IMG/VR virus record: IMGVR_UViG_3300028393_000159
Location: 1-38,052 of that record
From: a virus
Direction: 5' to 3' (one strand)
DNA: 38,052 bases
Of the stretch, positions 22,361-31,835 are shown in pieces (position 1 is the first letter of the stretch; the number at the start of each line of letters is the position of its first letter). The position numbers were made by a program, and so were the translations under genes. A model generated the notes under the pieces. That model was not told the DNA's origin. It searched no databases and saw nothing but the letters and a program-made list of their open reading frames with translations.

Positions 22361-24273
22361 TGGCAGAAACTAAAAAATACTATCATAATGTTGATGTTGA
22401 TAAAAATAAGATTGTAAATCTTCTTCTTAATCCATTAACTACAACTCAGAGAACAGCTGTTGGAACAACTCTTACTACAGCAGATCAGGGATATGTATGT
22501 TATGATACTACATTAAATAAACCTTATTTTTGGGATGGTACACAGTGGGTAGTAGCAGGTGGTGGAAGTCAAAATTTACAGCAAGTAACAAATATAGGTA
22601 ATACAACTAGTAATTCAATTATTGCTGGTGGTAACAGTACATTTACAGGAGCTAATGTAGGGGAAAATGGAGTATCTGGTTATGGTAGTAATGATGAAGA
22701 TAATCCAGGATATGGAGTTTATGGTCAATCTAGTTGGTCAGCTGGTGTTAAAGGTTTTTCTAATAATCAATCAGGTGTTTTTGGAGAATCTATTGATAAT
22801 ACAGGAGTTTATGCTTTTAGTACTAATGGAACAGCTATAGATGCACATTCTACAAATGGCAATCATGCTGTTTTTGGAAATGGTTATGATGGCCTTACAG
22901 TAACCAATAGTGGTCGTACATTGATAGGTACAAATATAGATGATGGAAGTGGTGCAAAGTTGCAAGTTACAGGAAATATTAGAGCACAAAATACTATACA
23001 TAGTGGTACAGGTTATGCATTTTCAATTGTACAAGATCGAGCAAATAGTCTTGATCTTGGAGACACTTGTATAGCATTAGGGCATAAAATTGATGCAGTT
23101 AGTTTAGGTGATGAATTAGTAATAAGAACATTTGCATTATCAACAGAAAATAATTTAACAGGTGGTGGAGCAGTATCTAACCATAGAGTTTTTAATATAG
23201 CTAGTTTTACTTATGATGGTACCAAAACTACTGATCTAGATCAAATATTTATAGAGAATGGTGGTACAAATGGTACACTTGGTACAGTAACTAATAATAG
23301 AGGTGTTTATGTTAGTAATTTACAAGGAGATTACCAAGCATCTTTTGTAGCTCAATATCTTACAGCAGCTAACAGAACATTAGTTCGACTAGGAGGAGGA
23401 ACATTAGTAGATGGAGCTTGGAGTATATATAGTAGTACAAATGATAGTAGTTATTTTAGAGGAAATTTATTACTAGGAAATGATGCTGATAATGGAATTG
23501 ATAAATTACAAGTTAATGGTTCAGGTTATTTTAAATTACCATCAGGTGCTGGAGAAATTACAATTGCACCAAATTTTTCTGAATTAATAAATGGTAATAT
23601 AAATGATGGAGCTGCATTTGATATTTCTGCTAATGGCAGTACTGCATCTTTAGGTACTTTGAATGCAACAAATGAAGCAGAAGGGTTATCTATAAATGCA
23701 GAGAATGGAGTTACAGCATTAACAGCATCATCTGATTTTGGAACTGGCATATCTGCAAATTCAAATACAGGTACAGCTTTAACTGCTGTTTCAATGGATG
23801 GTAACCATGCTTCTTTTGGCAGTGGAAATAAAGTAGTAATTGATTATTTTGGTAAAATAACAACTGTTGATAATGTACAAGCTAATGCTTTTATTAAAAC
23901 AGGAGGTACTTCTTCTCAATACTTAATGGCTGATGGTTCTATTTCAACAGGTCCATCTCTTGCAGGTTATGTTCCTACAAGTAGAACTCTTACTATTAAT
24001 GGTACTCCATATGATCTTACAGCTGATAGATCTTGGAGTGTAGGTACAGTGACTGGTGTTACAGCAACAAGTCCTATAACTTCTAGTGGTGGAACAGCTC
24101 CTGTAATATCTACATCTATGGCTACAAACAGGCTTATAGGTAGAAGTACAGCAGGTACAGGTGTAATGGAAGAAATAACTGTTGGTTCAGGACTTTCTCT
24201 CTCAGGAGGAACATTAAATGCAACAGCACAAGCTGTAGGATTTGAACAAAACTTTTTATTAATGGGAGCATAA
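22360..24273 (+). CDS. Tail fibre protein, 637 aa
   Basis: The N-terminal part carries a short domain ending in NKPYFWDGTQWVVAGG, a phage-fibre attachment feature. The central part is a long repetitive Gly/Asn/Ser/Thr-rich beta structure. Near the C-terminus is the module TLTINGTPYDLTADRSW (about 538-560), shared with the protein at 26499-26966. The end, GFEQNFLLMGA, is followed by the next gene. It is expected to be a trimeric receptor-binding fibre. The lack of chaperone and enzymatic motifs leaves its receptor unknown. Confidence 0.85.
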   Translation: MAETKKYYHNVDVDKNKIVNLLLNPLTTTQRTAVGTTLTTADQGYVCYDTTLNKPYFWDGTQWVVAGGGSQNLQQVTNIGNTTSNSIIAGGNSTFTGANVGENGVSGYGSNDEDNPGYGVYGQSSWSAGVKGFSNNQSGVFGESIDNTGVYAFSTNGTAIDAHSTNGNHAVFGNGYDGLTVTNSGRTLIGTNIDDGSGAKLQVTGNIRAQNTIHSGTGYAFSIVQDRANSLDLGDTCIALGHKIDAVSLGDELVIRTFALSTENNLTGGGAVSNHRVFNIASFTYDGTKTTDLDQIFIENGGTNGTLGTVTNNRGVYVSNLQGDYQASFVAQYLTAANRTLVRLGGGTLVDGAWSIYSSTNDSSYFRGNLLLGNDADNGIDKLQVNGSGYFKLPSGAGEITIAPNFSELINGNINDGAAFDISANGSTASLGTLNATNEAEGLSINAENGVTALTASSDFGTGISANSNTGTALTAVSMDGNHASFGSGNKVVIDYFGKITTVDNVQANAFIKTGGTSSQYLMADGSISTGPSLAGYVPTSRTLTINGTPYDLTADRSWSVGTVTGVTATSPITSSGGTAPVISTSMATNRLIGRSTAGTGVMEEITVGSGLSLSGGTLNATAQAVGFEQNFLLMGA

Positions 24274-24275
24274 TT

Positions 24276-24605
24276 ATGGCAAACGTATACAAAATATTAG
24301 GACAGAATAGTCCTTCAGCAACAACAGAAACAGTCTTATACACTGTTCCTGCTGCAACATCCACTGTATGTAGTTCTCTTTCTATATGTAATAGAGGAGC
24401 TACACAGACTACATTTAGAATTTCTATATCACAAGCAGGGGCTGCTACAGCAAATAAAGACTATCTTTATTATGATGTAACACTGGCTGGTAATGATACA
24501 TTCATTGCTACAATAGGTGTGACATTAGCAACAACAGATGTAATTAGAGTTTATTCAGGAAATAGTAACCTATCCTTTCAGGTATGGGGTACACAAATAA
24601 CTTAA
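24276..24605 (+). CDS. Small tail/fibre protein, 109 aa
   Basis: Beginning MANVYKILGQNSPSATTETV, it is a compact beta-sandwich protein of a type I recall from the fibre regions of many phages (VLYTVPAATSTVCSSLSICN, then FRISISQAG). It may be a fibre tip or an accessory oligomer. The gaps to its neighbours are two and three bases. No active-site residues are visible. Function is inferred from context. Confidence 0.8.
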   Translation: MANVYKILGQNSPSATTETVLYTVPAATSTVCSSLSICNRGATQTTFRISISQAGAATANKDYLYYDVTLAGNDTFIATIGVTLATTDVIRVYSGNSNLSFQVWGTQIT

Positions 24606-24608
24606 TAT

Positions 24609-25850
24609 ATGGCACAGAATTATTCAGGATATAGTATAATAAGTCCAGCTATCTCATATGCAAACTCTCCAAACATAGATGCATTTGGTAGACTGAGAGT
24701 TAGTACACCATTTACGTTGTTTGACTCTAGTCATAGATTTTCAGATAATGGATTGTGGTCTACAGCCACTGCTACAGGAGGTACTGCTACATTTAATTCT
24801 AGTCAAGGACTAGTTGATTTAGCTGTAACAGCAGCTTCAGGTTCTGAGGTAGTTAGAGAAACTACAAAAGTATTTGCATATCAGCCTGGTAAAAGTCTTC
24901 TTGTACTATCTACATTTGTAATGAGTCCTGCTAAGACTAACCTTAGACAAAGAGTTGGATATTATGGAACTCAAAATGGTTTATATGTTCAACTAAATAA
25001 TTCTACTCTTAGCTTTGTTGAAAGAAGTTTTGTTACTGGAATAGTTACTGAATCTGTAGTAAATCAATCAGCATGGAATGTTGATCCTATGAATGGTAAT
25101 GGCCCTAGTGGTATAGTGTTAGATATTGCAAAAGCTCAAATATTATTTATGGATATTGAGTGGTTAGGTCTTGGAACAGTTAGAATGGGATTTGTTATAG
25201 ATGGTAATTTTTATGTTTGTCATAATTTTCATCATGCTAACTTAATTACATCTACATATATCACTACAGCTTCATTACCATTAAGATATGAAATAACAAA
25301 TACAGGTGCTACAAGTGGGGTAAGTACATTAAAACAAATATGTTCTACTGTATTATCTGAAGGAGGATATGAACTTCGTGGATTACAACAAGCTGTAGGT
25401 ACACCAATAACTTCTCCTAAAACTTTAACAACAGCAGGTACATTTTATCCTATAGTTTCTATAAAACTTAAATCAACAAGATTAGATGCTATAGCTGTAG
25501 CCACTGCTATTTCTGCAATAGGTAATACAGCAGCTAATTATAATTGGCAAGTAGTAGCAGCAGGAACAACAACAGGTGGTTCATGGGTAAGTGCAGGAAC
25601 AAATTCTTCTGTAGAATATAATTTAACAGGAACATCTTTTACAGGAGGTAGAATTTTAGCATCAGGTTATTTTACAGCTACAGCAAGTACAAGTGTATCT
25701 GTTGATATATTAAGAGCAGCACTTTTTAGTAATCAATTAGAAAGAGATGGATTAACAGGAACTCCTTATGAGTTTACAGTAAATTTAGCAGCAGGAACAA
25801 ATAATGAAACTGTATTTGCATCAATGGATTGGGAAGAAGTAAGTAGATAA
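24609..25850 (+). CDS. Probable tail fibre protein, 413 aa
   Basis: The protein has an early FGRLRVSTPFTLFDSSHRF segment, a pattern I recall from a widespread phage fibre or structural family. It is otherwise all-beta, and its C-terminal 140 residues are Thr/Ala/Gly-rich. It lies in the middle of the fibre cluster and is followed after 15 bp by the HNH insertion. The role is most likely structural, in the tail fibre or its attachment to the baseplate. Confidence 0.8.
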   Translation: MAQNYSGYSIISPAISYANSPNIDAFGRLRVSTPFTLFDSSHRFSDNGLWSTATATGGTATFNSSQGLVDLAVTAASGSEVVRETTKVFAYQPGKSLLVLSTFVMSPAKTNLRQRVGYYGTQNGLYVQLNNSTLSFVERSFVTGIVTESVVNQSAWNVDPMNGNGPSGIVLDIAKAQILFMDIEWLGLGTVRMGFVIDGNFYVCHNFHHANLITSTYITTASLPLRYEITNTGATSGVSTLKQICSTVLSEGGYELRGLQQAVGTPITSPKTLTTAGTFYPIVSIKLKSTRLDAIAVATAISAIGNTAANYNWQVVAAGTTTGGSWVSAGTNSSVEYNLTGTSFTGGRILASGYFTATASTSVSVDILRAALFSNQLERDGLTGTPYEFTVNLAAGTNNETVFASMDWEEVSR

Positions 25851-25865
25851 TAATATAATAAAAAC

Positions 25866-26492
25866 ATGGCACAAGGAACAACAGAAGTTAATAAAAAATA
25901 TTATTGGTTAAATGGAAACACTCATACCAAAGGACATAAATTAACTGAAGAGCATAAACAAAAAATAAGTAATTCTAGCAAAAATGTAAAAAATAAAGGA
26001 GCTTATTTTACTAAAGAATATGTTTGTACTTGCTGTGGAAATAATTACACTTCATCGAATAAAAATCCTAAATATTGTTCTAGAAGTTGTACTGCAAAAT
26101 CAAGAAAAGTTAGAAAAGGATTTTCTGTTCCTGACCATATTAAAGAAAAAATATCTAAAACATTAACAGGTAAGTATACAAAAGAAAAAGCACACCAGTG
26201 GGTAAAAGATAGAACAAAACTAAAAGACGATAGTAAAGAACGTGGAGGTCAATTGCATAGAGAATGGAGTGTTTTGGTAAAGAAAAGAGATAATTGGAAA
26301 TGTAAGATTGATAATTTAGATTGTGAAGGAAGATTAGAATCACATCATATACTATCGTGGAAAGATTATCCTGAATTAAGATATGATATAAACAATGGGA
26401 TATGTTTGTGTAAAAAACATCATCCAAGAAAAAGAAATGAAGAAATAAATTTAATATTAACATTTCAGCAAATCATTAACAACTTAAACTAA
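25866..26492 (+). CDS. HNH homing endonuclease inserted in fibre region, 208 aa
   Basis: Two NUMOD3-like helical motifs (HKLTEEHKQKIS and VPDHIKEKISKTLTGK) flank a CTCC...CSRSC zinc finger at 54-76. The HNH core, RLESHHILSW...DINNGICLCKKHH, is at 158-187, with metal and catalytic histidines present. Freestanding homing nucleases of this type spread by cutting alleles lacking them. The first six codons are identical to the start of the downstream fibre gene, and a 17-bp copy remains at 26500-26516. The gene thus appears to have inserted at that start codon. Its composition is Lys-rich and unlike its beta-rich neighbours. Confidence 0.9.
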   Translation: MAQGTTEVNKKYYWLNGNTHTKGHKLTEEHKQKISNSSKNVKNKGAYFTKEYVCTCCGNNYTSSNKNPKYCSRSCTAKSRKVRKGFSVPDHIKEKISKTLTGKYTKEKAHQWVKDRTKLKDDSKERGGQLHREWSVLVKKRDNWKCKIDNLDCEGRLESHHILSWKDYPELRYDINNGICLCKKHHPRKRNEEINLILTFQQIINNLN

Positions 26493-26516
26493 AACAGTTT
26501 GGCACAAGGAACAACA
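25867..26516 (+). mobile_element. HNH insertion flanked by 17-bp direct repeats
   Basis: TGGCACAAGGAACAACA occurs at 25867-25883 and 26500-26516. The first copy lies in the ATG of the HNH gene. The second begins the remaining fibre frame, which now reads TTG GCA CAA. The 633-bp period between the copies equals the inserted unit. No intron or intein features were seen. Confidence 0.75.
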
Positions 26517-26966
26517 AAAGGAGTACCCATAGATATAGATCCTCTGTTAGCAGCAGATAGTGATCTACTTGTCCCTTCACAGAAGGCCATAAAGACATAT
26601 GCTGATACTAAGGTTCCACAAGTAAGAAATCTTACTATCAATGGTACAACTTATAATCTTAGTGCAGATAGAAGTTGGACTATAACAGCTTCTGCAACAT
26701 CTGTAAACGTAGTATCTACTAATACAGCAGCTGGGTCTGCAGCTAGTACAGATTATGTATATCTTGTATCAGGAACTACAACAGTTACACTTCCTGCAGC
26801 AGCAGGAAATACTAATTTATACACTATAAAAAGAATAGGAACTAACATTGTATCTATAGCAACTACAGCTGGAACAATAGATGGTAGTGCTTCACCAATA
26901 ACTATAACTAGACAATATGTATCTCTCACTTTGGTAAGTGATGGTACTAATTGGAATATAATTTAA
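26499..26966 (+). CDS. Fibre protein displaced by HNH insertion, 155 aa
   Basis: The sequence from residue 7 (KGVPIDIDPLLAADSDLLVP followed by SQKAIKTYADT) is a typical phage fibre N-terminal segment. The module NLTINGTTYNLSADRSW follows, shared with the fibre at 22360-24273. The only start left is TTG at 26499, six bases after the HNH stop. The ATG seems to have been taken over by the HNH gene. The protein may be made by reinitiation or TTG initiation, probably less efficiently. The C-terminal half is an all-beta Thr/Gly-rich domain. Confidence 0.75.
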   Translation: MAQGTTKGVPIDIDPLLAADSDLLVPSQKAIKTYADTKVPQVRNLTINGTTYNLSADRSWTITASATSVNVVSTNTAAGSAASTDYVYLVSGTTTVTLPAAAGNTNLYTIKRIGTNIVSIATTAGTIDGSASPITITRQYVSLTLVSDGTNWNII

Positions 26967-26970
26967 TACT

Positions 26971-27825
26971 ATGGCATACAATCCTCAAAATCCAAATGGT
27001 TCAGCAAGTAGTGCTAATTCATCACCAGTTGTAATAGCTAATGATCAGGCAGCAATACCTGTATCAGGTACATTTTATCAAACTACTCAGCCTGTATCAT
27101 TAGCTTCTCTTCCAGCATTGGCAACAGGAAGTAATGTAATAGGATCTATAAGTAATACATCATTTGCTGCTACACAAGCTACAGCAGCTAACTTAAATGC
27201 TACAGTGGTAGGTACAGGAACATTTGCTGTACAAGCTGCTCAATCAGGAACATGGAATATAAATAATGTTTCAGGAACAGTAAGTCTTCCTACAGGTGCA
27301 GCCACATCAGCTAAACAACCTGCATTAGGTACAGCAGGAACAGCTTCAGCAGATGTTCTTACTGTACAAGGTATAGCTAGTATGACAGCTTTAAAAGTTG
27401 ATGGTAGTGCTGTCACTCAACCAGTCAGTGGTACTATTACAGCTAATGCTGGTACAGGTACAATGAATGTAACAGTAGTATCAGGAGCTACAGGTGGAGA
27501 TAGTACATTTCACTTAGTGTCTGCAGCAACCACTAATGCTACAAATATAAAAGCATCAGCAGGTAAAGTAACAGGATGGAATATTTATAATTCTAGTACT
27601 TCTGCTAGAAAAGTAGCATTCCATAATTTAAATACTACTCCAACAGCTGGTGCAAGTATTCATTCAACTGTTATTGTTCCAGGACTTGCAGGAACAAATG
27701 TAAGTTTTCCTGATGGTATAGATTTTAGCACAGGCATAGCAATTACAACTGTTCAAGATCTCACAGATGCTGGTGCTACAGCAGTTGCTCTTAATGATCT
27801 TATTATTAACATTTATTATAAATAA
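26971..27825 (+). CDS. Tail fibre protein, 284 aa
   Basis: The protein is low in charge and rich in Ala, Ser, Thr, Gly and Val. Its beginning, NPQNPNGSASSANSSPVVIA followed by NDQAAIPVSG, is a common start in phage fibre proteins. It is repetitive through residue 175, then forms a compact C-terminal beta domain. It lies in the fibre cluster and ends before a small gene of unknown role. The repeats and composition argue for a trimeric fibre shaft plus head. No enzymatic motif. Confidence 0.85.
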   Translation: MAYNPQNPNGSASSANSSPVVIANDQAAIPVSGTFYQTTQPVSLASLPALATGSNVIGSISNTSFAATQATAANLNATVVGTGTFAVQAAQSGTWNINNVSGTVSLPTGAATSAKQPALGTAGTASADVLTVQGIASMTALKVDGSAVTQPVSGTITANAGTGTMNVTVVSGATGGDSTFHLVSAATTNATNIKASAGKVTGWNIYNSSTSARKVAFHNLNTTPTAGASIHSTVIVPGLAGTNVSFPDGIDFSTGIAITTVQDLTDAGATAVALNDLIINIYYK

Positions 27826-27831
27826 ATAATT

Positions 27832-28080
27832 ATGCAAATTAATCCTACAAGTTATGTTCAACTTCCTTTAACACAAGTGGTTGATCAATTAGAAATAACA
27901 GTTAATCCATTTACATTATTTCCTAAAGAAATAACTATTCTTTGGACAGTGAGTGGTAATGGTATTTCTAAAGATGGTTCTATAATTTTACCTCAATCTA
28001 TTATTGATACTTGGGGAGTAGATGATAATGTGATTAAAAATTACGTATTACAACAACTTAATTTAACAGAAGCTATCTAA
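27832..28080 (+). CDS. Small tail-region protein, 82 aa
   Basis: This small soluble protein with mixed alpha/beta character (PFTLFPKEITILWTVSGNG) and no known motif sits between two fibre genes. Its stop is followed one base later by the next start. It could be a fibre chaperone or connector, but this is position only. Confidence 0.75.
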   Translation: MQINPTSYVQLPLTQVVDQLEITVNPFTLFPKEITILWTVSGNGISKDGSIILPQSIIDTWGVDDNVIKNYVLQQLNLTEAI

Positions 28081-28081
28081 T

Positions 28082-29920
28082 ATGGCTAATAGATTTTGGG
28101 TAGGAGGTACAGGTAGTTGGGATGCTACTACAACACATTGGTCTGCTACATCTGGGGGAGCCTCTGGTGCTACTGTACCTACTGCTATAGATGATGTTTA
28201 TTTTGATGCAAATTCAGGTGGTGGAACTGTTACAGTAAACACTGCTACAAGATTATGTCTAAGTCTTAGTTTTAGAGGAACATCTGGAACATCAGATTTT
28301 ACAGGAACCTTTGCCCAAAGTGGAACAGGATCTATAAATATATCTGGAGGATTAACTCTTAGTGCATCTACTACTTATACATATGGAGGAGCTATATCAT
28401 TTATTGGTATATCAACTTTTAGTTTAACAAGTAATGGTGCAATATGGATAGGCAGTAATATAACTATTAATGGTTTAAATTTACAGATAAACTGTACAGA
28501 TACTTTTACTACAACTGGTACATTAACAATAACTCAAGGTTTATTTGTAAATTTTGCTTCAATATTAAGTATTGGAATTCTTATAGTATCAAGTAATGCA
28601 TTAACTAGAAATATTTCAAGTCCTAATTTATATTTTACAGGTGCAGGTACTCTTGCAACAATAGGAGCTACACAAACAAATTTTTCATGTAGTGTAGGAT
28701 ATTTTTGGATAACAGGATCACAATCATCTGCTAGAACATTAGCAAATAATGGTCCATTTTATCCACTTAATGCTGTTTATATATCAGGAGCAGGATCAGG
28801 AAGTGCTACATATACATCAACTACATCAGTTGGTATTTACACTAGTATTTATATTAACAATACAGGAGGGGCTGCTATAAGTTTTGGATCAGGAATTTAT
28901 CAAGATATAATATTTCAGTCAGGGACAAATGCTGTATGGAGTAATGCAGCATCTCAAACACTTACTGTTCAGGGAAATATTACATTAACTTCTTCACAGG
29001 CAGCTCCAACTCTTACTCCAGCAATAGTATTAACTGGTGGAAGTATAGTTATAACTCCTCAAACAATAACAAGTGCTGGTAAAAGTTTTGTAACAGGAGC
29101 AATGACCATAAATGATTCAGGTAATGGTGTTGCATATACATTTGCTGATGCTTTTTCATCTAATGCTGCATTTACAATTACAAATACAGGTGCAGGAGCA
29201 GTTAATATAAATGCAAACTTTAGTCTTACATTAGTTACTAATACATTAACAATAACAGCAGGCAACTTAAATGTAAATAATGGAGCTAATATAACTTGTG
29301 GATTAGTTAGTTGTCTTAATGCTGGTGTTAGAACTATTAATATGGGAAGTGGTACATGGAATTTAACTGGTGTAGGTATTGTTTGGAATTTTGCTAGTGC
29401 TACTAATACTACAATTAATGCTCAACAGAGTAGAATATTAATTAATGATACTTCAAATAATGCTATCACATTTGCATCTGGAAATAGTAGTAGTTTTACA
29501 TACTACACTGTAGAATTTGCTAGAGGTGCTAGTACAGGTACTATTAGTATTACAAGTGGTGGTAGTGGTGGTATAACTACTACATTTGCAAATTTTATAA
29601 ATAATACTTCTACAGCTGCCCATACTATGTCATTTACTAGTGGAGCCATACTAGCATTTTATAAGTTTAATGTAAAAGGTAGAAGTAGTAGTGCTTTAAT
29701 TTCACTTAATAGAAGTGTTTCATCAGCTACAAATTTTATAAAACTTGGACAAGGTATAGTTTCTAATGCTGATAATTTAACAATAGGTGCTGGACAACAA
29801 ATATGTACACCAGGTCTTACGTGGTATGCAGGTGCAGGTAGCACAGGAGCACCTAATAGTTGGTTATCAGGTAATGCACCTAGTTCACAATCTCTTTTAG
29901 GATCAGGAGGAGTGGGATAA
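28082..29920 (+). CDS. Long beta-helical tail fibre, 612 aa
   Basis: The opening MANRFWVGGTGSWDATTTHW followed by SATSGG is a recognisable start shared by many phage fibre or spike proteins. The body is a Ser/Thr/Ala/Gly/Asn-rich repetitive beta structure, probably a beta-solenoid shaft. The end, SWLSGNAPSSQSLLGSGGVG, is a probable terminal attachment or tip segment. It is the last gene of the unit begun at 21039. A promoter follows at 29923. Confidence 0.85.
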   Translation: MANRFWVGGTGSWDATTTHWSATSGGASGATVPTAIDDVYFDANSGGGTVTVNTATRLCLSLSFRGTSGTSDFTGTFAQSGTGSINISGGLTLSASTTYTYGGAISFIGISTFSLTSNGAIWIGSNITINGLNLQINCTDTFTTTGTLTITQGLFVNFASILSIGILIVSSNALTRNISSPNLYFTGAGTLATIGATQTNFSCSVGYFWITGSQSSARTLANNGPFYPLNAVYISGAGSGSATYTSTTSVGIYTSIYINNTGGAAISFGSGIYQDIIFQSGTNAVWSNAASQTLTVQGNITLTSSQAAPTLTPAIVLTGGSIVITPQTITSAGKSFVTGAMTINDSGNGVAYTFADAFSSNAAFTITNTGAGAVNINANFSLTLVTNTLTITAGNLNVNNGANITCGLVSCLNAGVRTINMGSGTWNLTGVGIVWNFASATNTTINAQQSRILINDTSNNAITFASGNSSSFTYYTVEFARGASTGTISITSGGSGGITTTFANFINNTSTAAHTMSFTSGAILAFYKFNVKGRSSSALISLNRSVSSATNFIKLGQGIVSNADNLTIGAGQQICTPGLTWYAGAGSTGAPNSWLSGNAPSSQSLLGSGGVG

Positions 29921-29922
29921 AA

Positions 29923-29973
29923 TTTGGTTAACTCTCAAAGATTTTGTATATTATATTGTAAGCACATCTTACA
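29923..29973 (+). promoter_or_regulatory. Predicted promoter with 5' hairpin
   Basis: TTTGGT (29923-29928), 18-nt spacer, TATATT (29947-29952), followed by the hairpin TGTAAG-CACAT-CTTACA (29957-29973). It lies in the gap before the mini-gene at 30015 and should drive the adhesin cluster. Confidence 0.6.
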
Positions 29974-29999
29974 TTACAACACTTATATTTTAACAACTT

Positions 30000-30014
30000 A
30001 AAAACCAACTAGTT
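30000..30014 (+). promoter_or_regulatory. AAACCAAC leader motif before the 51-aa gene
   Basis: ACCAAC at 30004-30009 is five bases from the ATG at 30015. The stretch AAAAACCAACTAGTTATG differs from the one at the scaffold gene by one base. Confidence 0.5.
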
Positions 30015-30170
30015 ATGTTAACATTCAACGAACAAGAAGTAAAAGATTTAGATAAGTTTATTCAAGAAATGCCAACTAAATATGGCTTTCCTCTTTTAAA
30101 CTTCATTAATGCAAAAATTCAAGAGCAAGCAAAAGCAGTTGTTCCTGAAGTACAAGTAGAAGAACAATAA
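30015..30170 (+). CDS. Small helical protein, 51 aa
   Basis: A clean frame from ATG 30015 to TAA 30168-30170, preceded by promoter, hairpin and leader motif. The product, MLTFNEQEVKDLDKFIQEMP followed by TKYGFPLLNFINAKI and a Gln/Val/Glu-rich tail, is an acidic amphipathic helix pair. It heads the adhesin operon. A fibre-assembly chaperone or a regulator is conceivable, but nothing specific is recognised. Confidence 0.8.
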   Translation: MLTFNEQEVKDLDKFIQEMPTKYGFPLLNFINAKIQEQAKAVVPEVQVEEQ

Positions 30171-30185
30171 AAATATATACCATCC

Positions 30186-31817
30186 ATGAAACCATTTAGT
30201 TCCAGTTCTGACAAAGAAAACTGTTCTCCTGTATCATCCAACTGTGTTGAATGGCAGGGGCCTTTTATAACATGTATTAATCATTGTAAAGGGGATAGTG
30301 TATCTGATATTGTATATAAACTTTCTGAAAAAGTTTGTGATTTAACAGGCACTGCTGCAGTGGGTAATGTAAATGTTACATGTCTTCTTAATAGTTGTGA
30401 TGTTTTACAAGCACCAGATGGTACACTTGGATCATTATTGCAAACTATAGTAGATGGTATTTGTTGTTCTGTGGGTACGTTAACTAAAAAAACTAATACA
30501 CTTACACAGGATACAGCTAATCTTTATAAGGAACCTATACTAACTCTTCCTACAAATTTTCAATATGTTGATCCTGCTACAGGATTACCTGTCACTCAAT
30601 TACCTCTTAGTGGTTATGCTGCTAATATAGGAACTAATGCATCTGCAATAAAAACTACTGTAGATAGACAAACTTCTCAAATTAGTAATCAAGAAATAAG
30701 AATACAAAATTTAGAAAATAGTCCTGGGTATGTTCCTCCTACAGTAACTCCATTATGTTCTTACACTGGTATTACAAGTGGTGTACCAACACAAATGAAT
30801 TTGTTATTAGCTGCTTTAGAGAATGATCATTGTAATTACAGAACAGCATTAGGAACTATTAGTAATATTTCAAATGCTTCAAGTGCTCAGTGTGCATTTC
30901 TTAGTTCATCAGCTGCATTAGGTCAGGCTGGTACAATGTCTAGTATTTCAGGTTGGAATAATACTGTTAGTAATTTTGCTCAGGCTATGCAAAATCTTTG
31001 GATTACAGTATGTGATATGAGAACTGCTGTTAATACAATTAAGCAAAACATTACACCTGATTGTTCTAAGTTCTTATTAGGATTTACAAATACTACTAAT
31101 ACAGGTAGAACAACAGTAACTCTTATATTTAATTCTCTTACTGTTATTCCAAGTGGATTTACTAACTGTCCTACATTATCTACAGTTAGTATTACAGATG
31201 GTGCTCATACATACACTAATACATTAAATCTTACTACAGTGGGTATAGATCCAGCTGGTATTACTTACACAGTGAGTGGTGCTGGTTTAGATCCTCTTCT
31301 TCCTTATACTATTACTGTTAATGGATGTTTAGTAAGTAATGGAACTACATGTAGTAAAACAGTTAGTAATACAAACACTCCTACTACAACTACTACTACT
31401 TCTACATCTACAACAACCACTTCTACTACTAGCACGACTACAACTACTACAGCTGCTATTCCACACGTTTACTATAACATAGGTGGTGGATTGAGTGGTA
31501 GACTTGATGTTATTAGAACAAGTGATAGTGCAGTTGTGTTATCTCAAGTTAGTTCAAGCACAGTTTTAAATGGACAAATAACTGTTACAAATGCTCAATA
31601 TACAATACGTGGTGTATGGGTATCAGGTAGTGGAAATATAGTAAACTTTAGAGTTTGTGATATGAATACAGGAACTGAATTATTCTATTCAACTACTCCT
31701 GCCACTGCTTCTAATACTACTGTGGATTATACATTTACATTTACAAGTGGTACTCCAAATATAATGGTATTTTTAAGAGCACAAAATGCAAGTGTACCTG
31801 CTTGTGTAGCACCATAA
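30186..31817 (+). CDS. Thr-linker fibre/adhesin-like protein, 543 aa
   Basis: The N-terminal module (18-53) has SNCVEWQGPFITC...GDSVSDIVYKL, shared in form with three following genes and probably the attachment to the virion. The middle is helical and beta-rich. A nearly pure Thr/Ser linker occupies about 399-422. Residues 426-543 form a C-terminal beta domain (with SGSGNIVNFRVCDMNTGTEL) that is paralogous to the end of the next protein. The layout (anchor, stalk, flexible Thr linker, tip domain) fits a host-binding fibre. The Thr-rich linker is a plausible O-glycosylation target given the glycosyltransferase gene downstream. Confidence 0.8.
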   Translation: MKPFSSSSDKENCSPVSSNCVEWQGPFITCINHCKGDSVSDIVYKLSEKVCDLTGTAAVGNVNVTCLLNSCDVLQAPDGTLGSLLQTIVDGICCSVGTLTKKTNTLTQDTANLYKEPILTLPTNFQYVDPATGLPVTQLPLSGYAANIGTNASAIKTTVDRQTSQISNQEIRIQNLENSPGYVPPTVTPLCSYTGITSGVPTQMNLLLAALENDHCNYRTALGTISNISNASSAQCAFLSSSAALGQAGTMSSISGWNNTVSNFAQAMQNLWITVCDMRTAVNTIKQNITPDCSKFLLGFTNTTNTGRTTVTLIFNSLTVIPSGFTNCPTLSTVSITDGAHTYTNTLNLTTVGIDPAGITYTVSGAGLDPLLPYTITVNGCLVSNGTTCSKTVSNTNTPTTTTTTSTSTTTTSTTSTTTTTTAAIPHVYYNIGGGLSGRLDVIRTSDSAVVLSQVSSSTVLNGQITVTNAQYTIRGVWVSGSGNIVNFRVCDMNTGTELFYSTTPATASNTTVDYTFTFTSGTPNIMVFLRAQNASVPACVAP

Positions 31818-31835
31818 ATTAACTTAAACTAAATC

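Noticed and set aside
25866-26516. Group I intron or intein carrying the HNH gene
   Set aside because: The flanks are duplicated rather than interrupted, the HNH frame has its own start and stop, and no conserved intron core or intein splice motifs are visible.
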